64,000 bases of DNA, from contig CM041083.1 of assembly GCA_023079485.1 (NCBI GenBank), positions 170,296,451 to 170,360,450 on the forward strand, in the 5' to 3' direction. Position numbers and translations under genes: made by a program. Shown piece after piece: positions 20,381-30,803 of the stretch. The notes beneath the pieces were generated by a model. The model saw only the letters and a list, made by a program, of their open reading frames with translations, was not told the origin of the DNA and searched no databases. The stretch's first letter is position 1, and every line of letters begins with the position of its first letter. This DNA is from Archilochus colubris (lineage: Eukaryota; Chordata; Aves; Apodiformes; Trochilidae).

Positions 20381-23300
20381 GTAAAGAGAATCCTAGCTAA
20401 TAGATTTCACAGTGACTGTTCCCAAGCATATTTCTTCAAGGGAAATGCAAAGTGGGAATGCCTTCAGGCAACAAATAATTCCTTATGATGCTGTAATAGT
20501 CCATCATGTTTATATAGGGAGAAGTGTCAGCAGGAAGATAGTAAAAAACCAGGAAAACTATTCCAGGCCTGTGGCATGATCAGAGGAAAGAGAGGCCCAG
20601 GTTTAGTGAGAGTGCTAGAGCAGACAGTGAGTTAGTTCTCCTCCCCTCTCTGTGGGAATTACACACTTTGAGAGTTACCATCCTCTTCTGGAAAGACAGG
20701 ACAGGAGTTTCTCCTGGTCTGCAGCTTCACTCATGCCTGGTTCATCAGTGATATCTCACCATTCCTTCCATGGCATGACTGAGTTTACTGTAGCATGTCT
20801 TTCAAATGTAGTGATTATGGGGTTTCATGGGTCAGGGGATTCAGGGGAAAGCTGAAAAGTTTACTGCTGCAAAAATTTGGAACTATCTTTCCTTATTTCA
20901 GACATATTTTCTGAAATGATCCAAAAGCTGAAAGGGACATGAGTTATATAAAGCTATCTTTGTCTTCTATCTCTGTGCTTCAAGCTTTTGACTGTGACTT
21001 TGAAAGGATCACACTACATAAAAGAGAATTTGAATCTCAGCTGTGATTATGTCACTTAGCTTTATGTCAGTTGTTTAGACAGCAAAAATACCTTTTGTGG
21101 AACTATCTTTCTGTGTTCAACTTTGCCAGGAAGACCCCCTCCCCTGCTCACCCCCAAAGCCTGTGGTTGCACTTGGTGCATGAGGCCATGATAAATGGTC
21201 CACATGATAAACAAGAGGATTTTTCAATAATACTAAAAATAGTCAGTGCTTCCAGGGTACTTCAGAAAAACGTCTGAGATTATCTGAAGTCTTGAGCACT
21301 AGTGCTTCACTTGCCAAAAAAGCCTGAGAGATGTCACCTTAGACATTTTTATAAAAGTCTAGTTTATTTTCCTCAATGAGTTACATCTTCTCTAGGGTTT
21401 GCATTACAAATCTGCAAAAAGTCAGGTTAAATCTGCCAGGACTCCTCCTTGCTTGAACTCCTTTACCTTGGCCACAGAGGGTTATGATCAGAAGCAAGAA
21501 GGAAACTTAGAATCCTTAAGTTTAAATGCCACAAATAAATATGAAGTAAAGAAATATTCAATCTGATTGGCTGATTCCAGGTCTCTCCAGTATAGAAACC
21601 TGTAATATCTGGACCGCTCCTGTGTTGAAAGCAATTTGTTGTTGTCTTTTTTTGTCTTGCTAGATGACATCTTCCTACATGGCTTTACCACAAGGACAGG
21701 TGGAATCTCCTACATACCAACTCTGAGCTCCTGCAATCTCTTCAGCAGTTCCAAGAGGAGGGACCCACAAATTGTTGTTAAAGAAAACCTCCGCCGGCTC
21801 GCTAACGCCGCAGGTTTTAACCCAGAGACTTTTCACAGAGTCAAGGTATCTTATCAAACAATGTCTTTATGTAAATGAATCAGACCTCTCTTCATGTATC
21901 CCTGGCTAAAACTGTAGAAATTACCATCTTTCTCAGCAAAAAAATTTGATAAGCAGGGCAGTTAAAACATTTGTGCTGGCAGTTTGTCTGTGAGAACAGC
22001 CATCTGAACTATCAGCAGTTTGGCACTGTATGGAGGAGAAGCACTGCTTCTTCCAAGAATATTCTAGCTTATTCTAACTTACACAGACTAGAATAATCAG
22101 ATAAATGATCAGAGCAGTTCCTCTGTAAAGAAAAATAAACCACCACTTCTCTGGTGGCTTTCTACTCATACATCTGCATGGCATTTGAACAAGGCAGTGC
22201 CTGATACCTGTGCCTGAGTATTTGGTTCAGAAGTGTGTTTCATGGCAAAGAAAAAGACTTTTATCAGTCAGAACAGGGTTTTTTGCTGCCATATTACTGT
22301 CCGTGTTCTGATTTTGTCTTCACAGACCGACCATGCTAACGCTGTGTGTGTTTTGGGGAAGACAGAGCCTGAAAGCTATGATGGAATAGTTACAAATCAG
22401 AAAGGTGTTACAATAGCAGCTCCAGGGGCTGATTGCATACCTGTGCTCTTTGCTGATCCTGTCAGAAAAGCCTGTGGTGCTGCTCATTCTGGTAGGAATT
22501 TTAAATCAAGGAGAGCAAAATAACTTGGAGACCATTGGGAAGGAAGTTTTGGACTGAGGATTATAAATTATCAAACAAAGGATTACTGAGTGGGAATGAA
22601 TAAATGAAAGGTCACATAACAATACAGACCCTGACCTGTTAAATTTATGTCCTGTCAAAACAAGACTAGTATTGAGAATAATTTGTTTCCCAAGATATAT
22701 TTTTCTTATTTTATTTCATAGCCATAATAATTATTATTCATGTATGTCTACATTTCTTTTTCTGATCTGGTAGCCAAAACCCAATACTTCTTTTGTGCCC
22801 TGCCTAAATTCATATGTAAAAACTGGCTATAAACCAATGCCTCTTCTAATCGTTTTGGATCAGAAGAAATACTTGTTTGACCCAAACCAAATGAGAATAA
22901 AACTGAAGCAGGGACAGTTAACAAAACCTGAGATTATGTCTGAATTTAGCAATTCCTTTCTCTGTTTCCTCTTCATTTGACTGAGTCCCTGACACACCAC
23001 ACTGTTCCCCAACCCACAACACTGCCTTCTCCAAGTGTACCTCTCAACTCTAACCTTAACTCCTTCCTTCCATCTCCCAAGTTTTGGGCCTCATTCCTAG
23101 CTTAAGTCTCTTTTCTTTTTTCCCTAAAATAACCCTAAAACAATTTTCACCATATTATAGAAACAAACTTCTGACTGTGACATATTTATGTTCTGTGGGT
23201 CTGTTCAGCCTTGAGAAGAGAAGGCTTAAGGGAGAACTTACTACTTAGAAGTCAGCTACAAAGAAGATGGGGACTCCCTATTTACAAGGAATCCCATGGG

Positions 23301-24645
23301 CAAGACAAGGGGCAATGGGCACAAGTTGCTCCTGGGGAGATTCAAATTAAACACAAGAGGAAAATTTCCACTCTGAGGACAGTCAGACACTACAATGGTC
23401 TCCCAGGGAAAGTGGTGGATTCCCCCACTTTGAAATGTTTCAAGACTGGAGGAGCTGAAAAGTACCTTCTAGTTACCCAAACCAGGGCACTGGTAAATAA
23501 GGAATTCTGGAACCCTAGGCTGAACTCTTCTCTCTACCTTCCATCTCCACAAAATGATGATATCAGCAAACAGTGGTTAATGTGTTAGGTTGGTTTAAAA
23601 AAACCCAACAAACCACAAATCCACAATTATGTATTAGTGGCTACAATGATTTATTTTTAGACATAAATATATCTCTTCATTTCTACCTTTAATATCATAT
23701 TTTAGCTACTGTAACATTATTTTAGAGCCTATAACATTAAAGAGATAGTTTGTACAAATGCTTTTTTTTTTTTTTCAACTTCTTATTTTTCATAGGATGG
23801 AAAGGCACATTGTTAGGAGTTTCTATGGCCACGGTGAATGCTATGGTATCTGAATATGGCTGTAATGTGAAAGATATCCTTGTGGTGCTGGGCCCATCTG
23901 TAGGACCTTGCTGCTATAAACTTCCTCAGGAATCAGCAGAAGAATTTCACAGAATTGATCCAAAGTGTGTGAGACTGTTTGACTCTGCAAGTCCTTACAT
24001 TGATATTAGAAGAGCAACACGGTAAGCCTTCTGAGTGAACAAAAAATTAATTACACATTAGTTACCAGTAATTATTTTGATAATTATAACATGCACTGTT
24101 ATGGTGAGAGTCCTCACTATATTCAAATACCCTCTAGTACTTTTCAGATCAACAAATGATACCTTTGAATCAATGGTATCTCCTCAGTTTTGCTGGCTTT
24201 CAACTATTGTTTTACTACTGTACTTAGTGTATGGCTTATAGAAAAATGTTCAAATTAAATATGGTTTTCCTGGTTGCAGAAAAGCAGTTGTTTTAGTCTA
24301 ATACTTGAGGAAAGAAAAAAAAAAGACAAGCAAATGAAAGTCCCAATCATAATACTGGCACAGTTTGTTCAGTTGGTACTTGGGGTGCTGTCTGAATTAC
24401 AGTGTCTCCAAGGAGTGTGAGGATGTACAAAAATTATTATTTTTTGTTTCTCTTTCATTCTATATTTAAGGATTCTTCTTGAGAGTGGTGGGATTCTTCC
24501 TGAGAACATTCAAGATGATTCTGTCACAGACCAGAAGCAAAATATCACTTTCTGTACTGCATGCCACCCTGATAAATTTTACTCTCACTTCCGTGATGGC
24601 ACCAACTTTGGAACACAGATTGGCTTCATATCAATCAAAGACTGA
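19813..24645 (+). CDS. LACC1: LACC1 (FAMIN), laccase-domain purine nucleoside enzyme, complete five-exon coding region
   Basis: Five exons (19813-20380, 21664-21845, 22326-22491, 23796-24021, 24471-24645) join at GT/AG borders with matching phases (1, 0, 1, 2) into 438 codons plus TGA; the human protein is about 430 residues. Residues 1-189 are the family-specific N-terminal region. Residues 190-438 are the YfiH/laccase-like domain, with HGF (195-197), R200, GG (202-203), GADC (284-287), AHSGWKG (303-309), GPSVGPCC in exon 4 and a C-terminal CHPDKF...RDG segment. The metal/active-site triad appears to be H253, C287 and H304, matching human H250, C284 and H301. In mammals this protein is a multifunctional purine nucleoside enzyme (phosphorylase and adenosine deaminase activities) in macrophages. 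The start ATG has A at -3 and G at +4. It lies head-to-head with CCDC122. No frame break was seen. Identification is strong; the enzyme activity is inferred from the family. Confidence 0.96.
21664..21845 (+). CDS. LACC1: LACC1 coding exon 2 (residues 190-250)
   Basis: The acceptor TTGCTAG/ATG and donor TCAAG/GTATCT flank 182 bases that complete codon 190 and end in phase 0. The exon opens the laccase domain with the HGF...R.GG.S signature, then a serine/arginine-rich SSSKRRDP stretch and a helix containing [10 protein letters not shown]. Confidence 0.95.
22326..22491 (+). CDS. LACC1: LACC1 coding exon 3 (residues 251-305 plus first base of 306), holds the catalytic triad
   Basis: The acceptor TTCACAG/ACC and donor TTCTG/GTAGGA flank 166 bases. 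All three inferred metal-binding residues are in this exon: H253 (TDHANAV), C287 (GADCIPV) and H304 (AAHSG). Phase 1 at the end splits a glycine codon that completes the AHSGWKG motif in the next exon. Confidence 0.95.
23195..23460 (+). mobile_element. Degenerate CR1 fragment in LACC1 intron 3
   Basis: Plus-strand remnant with CTTGAGAAGAGAAGGCTTA, ACACTACAATGGTCTCCCAG and AAAGTGGTGGATTCCCCCAC modules. The 3' terminal repeat is missing. Confidence 0.75.
23796..24021 (+). CDS. LACC1: LACC1 coding exon 4 (residues 306-380 plus two bases of 381)
   Basis: The acceptor follows a T14-rich pyrimidine tract (TTCATAG/GA) and the donor is ACACG/GTAAGC. It encodes GWKGTLLG, a helix, and the conserved GPSVGPCCY loop. 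It ends in phase 2, matching the first G of the next exon to complete an arginine. Confidence 0.95.
24471..24645 (+). CDS. LACC1: LACC1 coding exon 5 with stop codon (residues 381-438)
   Basis: The acceptor TATTTAAG/GATT opens a frame that runs to TGA at 24643-24645. It encodes the C-terminal laccase-domain strand set: ILPENI, the CTACHPDKF cysteine/histidine segment, RDG, and a tail ending FISIKD. The conserved ending argues that this is the true C terminus. Confidence 0.95.
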
Positions 24646-25420
24646 GACAGCATCTCTTATCCTTGAGTACCATTTAGACACTAAGTCTGGTATCCTGTTC
24701 TCCTGATAGAAGTCCTTCCTCCTTTCTTTCACAGACTTGAAATATGCAGTTCTTGTGATTCTTCTGCTTCTTTCCTTCTCTGCCATTCTGAGGCAAGAAG
24801 AAATGTCTATGGTAGGGGGCCAGTAACTCCTGTGTGGGATGGTGCAAAAGTAACAAGGACAACCCACATGTGGGACAAAGCCCATCTGCAAGCCCAGATG
24901 CAAGCTGCAATTTTTTGGACCTTTTTGAGCAAATATTTCCCAGAAACCTCGTTGCCTTAAGTTGGTAGAAGCACAAAACCACAGTTTTTATTATCTTCCA
25001 GGTGGGACTTCTGAGTGAAGTTTCACATTACTGGTACAGAAGCCTGTATTGAACATTAGCTGTTTGAAAACACACAACTTTGGCAGTTTCAGCTGAAGAT
25101 TAACCTTATGAAATTATGTGCCTGGAATTTTTTTTCTTCCTTGGATTAATTTAAAGAAGAGCTGCAAAGCACAGATCTTTTATTATGGAAAATAATTTGA
25201 AAGTGAGAAGCAAGCAAGTTCTTTTGGGGGAAACACTGAAAACATATGAACCCCAGGATTCTGTATTTTTTGATTGTAGAAAAAGTAGGACTGACTTAAC
25301 TATTATATGACACGTGTGTTCATGTTTCCTTGGGATTCTTTTTCTTTAACCTCTTGGTGCTCTGCTAATGTCCATGGCGACAGTCTCAATAGTGCCAGGT
25401 TATTCAATAAATACCTAAAA
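24646..25420 (+). other. LACC1: Probable LACC1 3' UTR with a candidate poly(A) signal
   Basis: Non-coding sequence follows the LACC1 stop. An AATAAA hexamer sits at 25406-25411, about 140 bases before the downstream CR1. Its use as the cleavage signal is inferred from position only, and other end sites are possible. Confidence 0.4.
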
Positions 25421-25548
25421 AGGGGAGTAAATTTAGCCTCAGTTACTTTACTGACCAATGGTTGACTTGTCTGTCTCAATAAGCAAATTTTAAGGGTGCA
25501 CTCCTTTCTTTTGGCCTGAAATAATTTGCCTCTAAATGTTAAAATAGA

Positions 25549-26675
25549 CATAGAATCATAGAATCATAGAATTGGCTGGGTTGGAAGGGACCTCATAGAT
25601 CATCGAGTCCAACCCTTGAACCACTGTTGCAGTTGCTAGACCATGGCACTGAGTGCCACATTCAGTCTCTTTTTAAATAGCTCCAGGGACGGAGAATCCA
25701 CTACTTCCCTGGGCAGCCCATTCCAATGTCTGATCACCCTCTCCAGAAAGAAATTCTTTCTAATATCCAACTTAAACCTCCCCTGGCACAACTTGAGACC
25801 GTGCCCTCTTGTCTTGTTGAAAGTCGTCTGGCAAAAGAGACCAACCCCCCCCTGGCTACTCCCTCCTTTCAGGGAGTTGTAGAGAGTGATGAGGTCTCCC
25901 CTGAGCCTCCTCTTCTTTAGGCTGAACACCCCCAGCTCCCTCAGCCTCTCCTCATAGGATCTGTGCTCAAGTCCCTTCACCAGCCTAGTTGCCCTCCTTT
26001 GGACCTGCTCCAGGACCTCAATCTCCTTCCTAAACTGAGGGGCCCAGAACTGGACACAGGACTCGAGGTGTGGCCTCACCAGGGCTGAGTACAGGGGCAG
26101 AATCACTTCCTTGGACCTGCTGGCGATGCTGTTCCTGATACAGGCCAGGATGCCATTGGCCTTCTTGGCCACCTGGGCACACTGCTGGCTCATGTTCAGC
26201 TTCCTGTCGATCCAGACTCCCAAGTCCCTTTCTGCCTGGCTGCTCTCAGCCACTCTGTGCCCAGCCTGGAGCTCCCCATGGGGTTGTTGTGGCCAAAGTG
26301 CAGGACCCGGCACTTGGCCGTGTTGAACCTCATCCCGTTGGAATCAGCCCAACTCTCCAGTCTGTCCAGGTCCCTCTGCAGAGCCCTCCTGCCTTCCAGC
26401 TGATCGACACTTCCCCCCAGCTTAGTGTCATCTGCAAATTTGCTGATGATGGACTCAATCCCCTCATCTAAATCATCAATGAAGATATTGAACAGAACTG
26501 GGCCCAACACTGATCCCTGGGGGACACCACTAGTGACCGGCCGCCAACTGGATGCAGCCCCATTCAGCACCACTCTCTGGGCCCGGCCCTCCAGCCAGTT
26601 CCTAACCCAGCACAGGGTGCTCCTGTCCAAGCCACAGGCTGACAGCTTTTTCAGGAGGATGCTGTGGGATGATAG
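25549..26675 (-). mobile_element. CR1 LINE with RT domain, about 1.1 kb, 5'-truncated, one frameshift
   Basis: This is the longest recent-looking CR1 here. Minus-strand sense: the 5' part carries [30 protein letters not shown] and the RT active-site block FADDTKL (a variant of YxDD), then RVLHFGHNN. The 3' part carries [20 protein letters not shown] and ends in ATTCTATGATTCTATG at 25549-25570. The two halves are in different frames because of a one-base loss near 26249. The endonuclease and the N-terminal half of RT are absent, so it is dead. It lies just downstream of LACC1. Confidence 0.96.
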
Positions 26676-27088
26676 CTCCTGACACATAGAGAGGCAGAGA
26701 TTCCTAAGAGTAAAGCTCTGCTGACTGTAACTTGCAGAGCTGCCAAGCACAAAGCTTGGGACAAGTGTCTGCATGACGTCTGTTTTATTTGGAATTCAAT
26801 GATCTTTACCGATTTCAAAGGTTTTATGTCCACTAGAGGTCAGTACTCGCTCACGCTGCACCTCAGTCCCTGGCTCTGCTTATTTACGGATTTTCAAACC
26901 ACGCGTTTTGCGAATCACTGCACAGCATAGGCTGCTGCTTTTGCCTGTATAATCATCCGCCAAGTTACTCTAGTACCTGTGCTTGAATAGTAATATATTT
27001 TTCATTTTACTGGGCTGTGATTCAGAGCTGACCCAGTCAGAACTTTACTTGTGCTCTGGGAGAATAGATTTAAAAAAAACCACATTAC

Positions 27089-27338
27089 CTGTGAAGGTTA
27101 ATATTCTCTGAGAAGAGCCTGGTTCTGAGTATGTTATCCTCTGATTGTTACCACAGACCAAAAAAAACACTTCTTCCAACTCTCCTTCTTCAGAAATATT
27201 ATTCCTCTTCAGGGCTAGCAATACAGCTCTTGACAATAAAAATTCTTGCATTTTCAGTAACCTTTTAAGATCATTCTGGGTTTGGTTTGTAATTTCCCTG
27301 TAGTGATGTTCACAGCTGGGTTCAAACTGGAGATTCAT
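27089..27338 (-). other. Unrecognised open frame ending at a strong splice donor (candidate first coding exon)
   Basis: On the minus strand an ATG at 27338 (A at -3, stop codon upstream in frame at 27353) opens 83 codons that reach TTCACAG/GTAATG at 27089/27088, a good donor match, leaving phase 1. The peptide starts MNLQFEPSCEHHYREITN, has an amphipathic stretch around LKRLLKMQEFLLSRAVLLAL and an acidic EEGELEEV. I do not recognise the family. Downstream on this strand lie the CR1 and the LACC1 3' region; two acceptors tried there near 25.5 kb gave stops. It may be chance. Confidence 0.3.
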
Positions 27339-27487
27339 GTTCCAACTCACTCACAGTCCTCAACTTCACACTGCCAAACGTGTTACTACACACCAGCTGG
27401 TGGTGTGTATGGTATGGATGTGAATTATTGACTTATTCTAGATACAGAATAATATAATTATACAGACACTGACAGGCTGATCTAGGT

Positions 27488-27509
27488 AAAAAAAAAAAAA
27501 AAAAAAAAA
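27488..27509 (+). repeat. A22 homopolymer
   Basis: Twenty-two A; no processed gene copy was recognised upstream of it. Confidence 0.95.
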
Positions 27510-29326
27510 TCCAACAACAACCCTCACGTTGCAGTCTGTACCTTTGCCCTGATAGCCAAGTGTGAACTGCTTTATGGGCACTGATGGATGTAGCAGGGGT
27601 ATGAGAAACGTGGCTGTCTTTCCTTCTGCTGTTTGCAGTGAGGGGGCAGTAGTACGGAGCAGTCCCCAGTCTCAGTCAGAGCTGACCTGGCAGTGCCCTT
27701 TGCTTAACCCTCTTCCCTTGCGGATTAAGCTCATGCCGTCAGAAGCAGCTGAGTTTCCCTGTTTGGCAAAGTAGTGCTTGACAGCTGAGCCATCATAGGT
27801 GCCCCTGTGCCTGCTGCTAGCCCATAGCATCTCAAAGTTTGTTTTCAACTAATGCATTTGACTCTGCAGTGCTGCTTAGCACGGTTTAAATGCTTGACAT
27901 TATATTATTTCACAGTAACATGATAATGATGGTAAGCCCTGGCTTGTTCATACTTGCTCAGGAGACTTTCTGTTTAGGAAATACCATTTTAGTAGGACTG
28001 TGCAAGCTGGAGAGCATGAACAGAAACACCTAAGACTTCACCTTTTAGAAGACAAATTGCTACCACAGTTGTTCATTATTTAACACTGAATTGCTGACAC
28101 TGTAAACCTATCAAGCAGCCTTTTATACAGGGGTTACTGAGTTGGAGAAGTCCACAATGAATAAGAAAATAATATTAATGTTCAGTCCCTCAACAGGCCG
28201 GACATCAAATCATACAGAGTTTCTTTCAAAAGTCCTTCCTACAAAGGCACTTTAATTCTGATATTAAAAAACAGGTTAGAAGAAGGACATTGACAAAAAG
28301 GAGACAAGGCTGCTCCACATCTCTGGTTAATTTTCTTTCCTGATGCTCACTAAAGGAGCCAAGCAGACCTCTAGGAAGGCTCTCCAAATACTTCAGAAAT
28401 TGCTCAGCTGTACCTATAAGAGATCAGAGCCCATTTATTAACCTTGCCCATGAATATATAAGCTACATTTGCCCTATTGTTGATATTAAATAACATTATC
28501 AATTATGATTGTGGTAGGCCCTGAGACAAGCACAAGACATAATCATTGTTTTTGGTAACTATTGCTGTGCAATGAAAATTTGTTGCTAGTGTAGATTCTG
28601 TACATGGACCTCTTAATTTACATTTATATATTGGAATAGAGTGTACCAAATCATGTCTAAGAAAGGATTTATTCACTATTTGAGTAAAATAGGGCAGCTC
28701 CAACACAGACTACTGATTCCAGAGCCTGGGGAAGCAGTGTGCAACTTCAGAGGCATAGATCAAAGCCTGAGATAATTAGTCAAATGTTTATCCAAACAGT
28801 GGAATTTATTCCCACAGGCATGGAAAAGGTGAAAAATAAGAAGGACGTTAGATGAAAAAACTGTTTTTAATAAATTGGTAATGATTGGGCCCATCAGTGA
28901 CTGCTAGTCTCTTTCTAGAGCCAACCTGAGGAGACAGGATGGGGTTTAGACTTTGGCTTAGTCTGAGTTCTGCATTTGCTGTCTGTGTTTGTGACCAGCA
29001 ATAAACTCATAAGCAAGGGGTCTGAACCTTCAGCAAAACATTTGGACACATCTCATCTCACAGAAATCACATCATTCCGAAATCCAGGCATTCAGCTGTG
29101 GGAAGCTGTCTCCTTTCCTTAGCAATAACAGTTTGCAAAGGGGTCATCTTTGCTTCCAGCCTTACTTTTCCCATACTTCTCTCTTGTGCATTGCTGTCTT
29201 TCTGTACAGCACAGCTCAAAACTGCCCTTACAAGGCTTGGGAATCCAGTTGCAGGGTGCTGGAGGAAACAGATGCCATTCTACACAGAGCAGTGCCAGTG
29301 TAGTGGCTTTCTTTTGTATGCATGTG

Positions 29327-29327
<1 letters not shown>

Positions 29328-29356
<29 letters not shown>
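29328..29356 (+). repeat. T29 homopolymer
   Basis: Twenty-nine T; no reverse-oriented retrocopy was recognised next to it. Confidence 0.95.
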
Positions 29357-29363
<7 letters not shown>

Positions 29364-30749
29364 AGCAGCAGCATGAAACTTTCTGTCCTCAGCACAGGAT
29401 CTTTATCAGTATCCTCCAACCCATTCCCATTTTACAGATTTCTGAAAGAGCTCCCAGTTGCCAGCCTACAAGGCAAATAAGTCAGGACTCCTGGATTCTC
29501 TCATTTCTGTCCTCATTTCCACTCCATGCTCAATTTGCTGCTGCGTGATGCAAAGAGGAAGATGAGCTAGCTGCGCTCCTTCCTCCCGAGGCTCAGGGGG
29601 TGTGCACATGTCTGCTTGCCTTGATGTCATGTGTGTAAGGCTTTTGTTCCCTGAGAACAAAAGTCCTCCCTGAACTCTGACCTCTTGTGCAACAATATAA
29701 CAGGACAGGGCACTGACAGGAGCCTAAATCCTATATGTAACAGAGGAAATAATGTATTGACCTGCTGAGGGATTTACACACCTCCAAAGACTGACAGCAA
29801 GCTCAGCCTGTAAGGCTGACTTGTTCTACTTTCCATTTCCAGCAGATACTATCCACTGTTTCCAGATGAATGATTCAGATAGAAATGCACATGGATTTAA
29901 GAACTGTCCTAATCAGGTATATTCTTATATCCAGGATGATGTTGTTAATTGTCATCCAGTATCACATTTATTTTTTTTTTTTTTAAGACTAAGAAATTTT
30001 GCAGCTCTTCTTGCTTTAAATACACACTGCCTGTGGCTGTGCTGCTAAAAAGCATGATTATGTATTTCCCAAAGGCATCCAGAGAAATAGGAAGCTTGCA
30101 TTTTAAAGTGATCCCCTCTGATCTTTCATTAGTAAGCGTTTAATTTACAGTAGCATCTCACATTACAAATACTTGGCTGGCTCTCTTTGTCTGTGAGCTC
30201 TCAGGGGTCAAAGGAGGCCCACAAAAGAATTTTGGGAGTGTGGTCCCGGGAGGACAGAGGTGCAAGGGTCTCTCTCTTCCCCTTCTGCAAATGTGGCATC
30301 GTGTCTCCAGGGCAACCTGAGTCCTGACATTCATGGGAGCAAGGACATGGTATGCATTTCCATTGATTCCTGCAACAGGAAAGAGATTTGAGACAAAAAT
30401 CAATGTGACTAAACTAGAAGAGTCCATTTTCACAATTAATTTTATCTAGGGGATCATTTCCCCTCTTGCAAATGTAATTCACAGCTACTAACTACCCTCT
30501 GTTTTTCTGGTGTTGCCTCTTCTTCAGGTACCAAAGGCCTAAACATCTGAAATAAATAGGTTGCAACATAAAATTTGGGGCTGTACCTACTATAAAACTG
30601 AAAAAGGATTTTACAAGGGAGGCTGAAAGCAATGTTTGCATTTCAAGATGTATAATCTTGCTTTTTCTCACGTGTTGTATTATTTTAGGCAGCGATTCAT
30701 AATTCTGGTCAGATGTTGCAGTTCAGAGTGATTTTAGCAGTGGTAGATT

Positions 30750-30791
<42 letters not shown>

Positions 30792-30803
30792 CAGATAGAT
30801 AGA
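30750..30803 (+). repeat. (GATA)n microsatellite, about 13 units with one GACA
   Basis: A clean tetranucleotide tract with a single GACA interruption near the end. Confidence 0.98.

Noticed and set aside
25303..25551. Minus-strand frame as the second exon of the 27.1-27.3 kb candidate
   Set aside because: Joining the phase-1 donor to the two available acceptors gives an early stop in both cases.
25636..26774. Two long minus-strand frames as a host gene
   Set aside because: They are CR1 ORF2 remnants with RT motifs, not a cellular gene.
27488..29356. A22 and T29 runs as tails of processed pseudogenes
   Set aside because: No coding-like retrocopy or flanking duplication was recognised next to either run, and bird CR1 rarely makes such copies.
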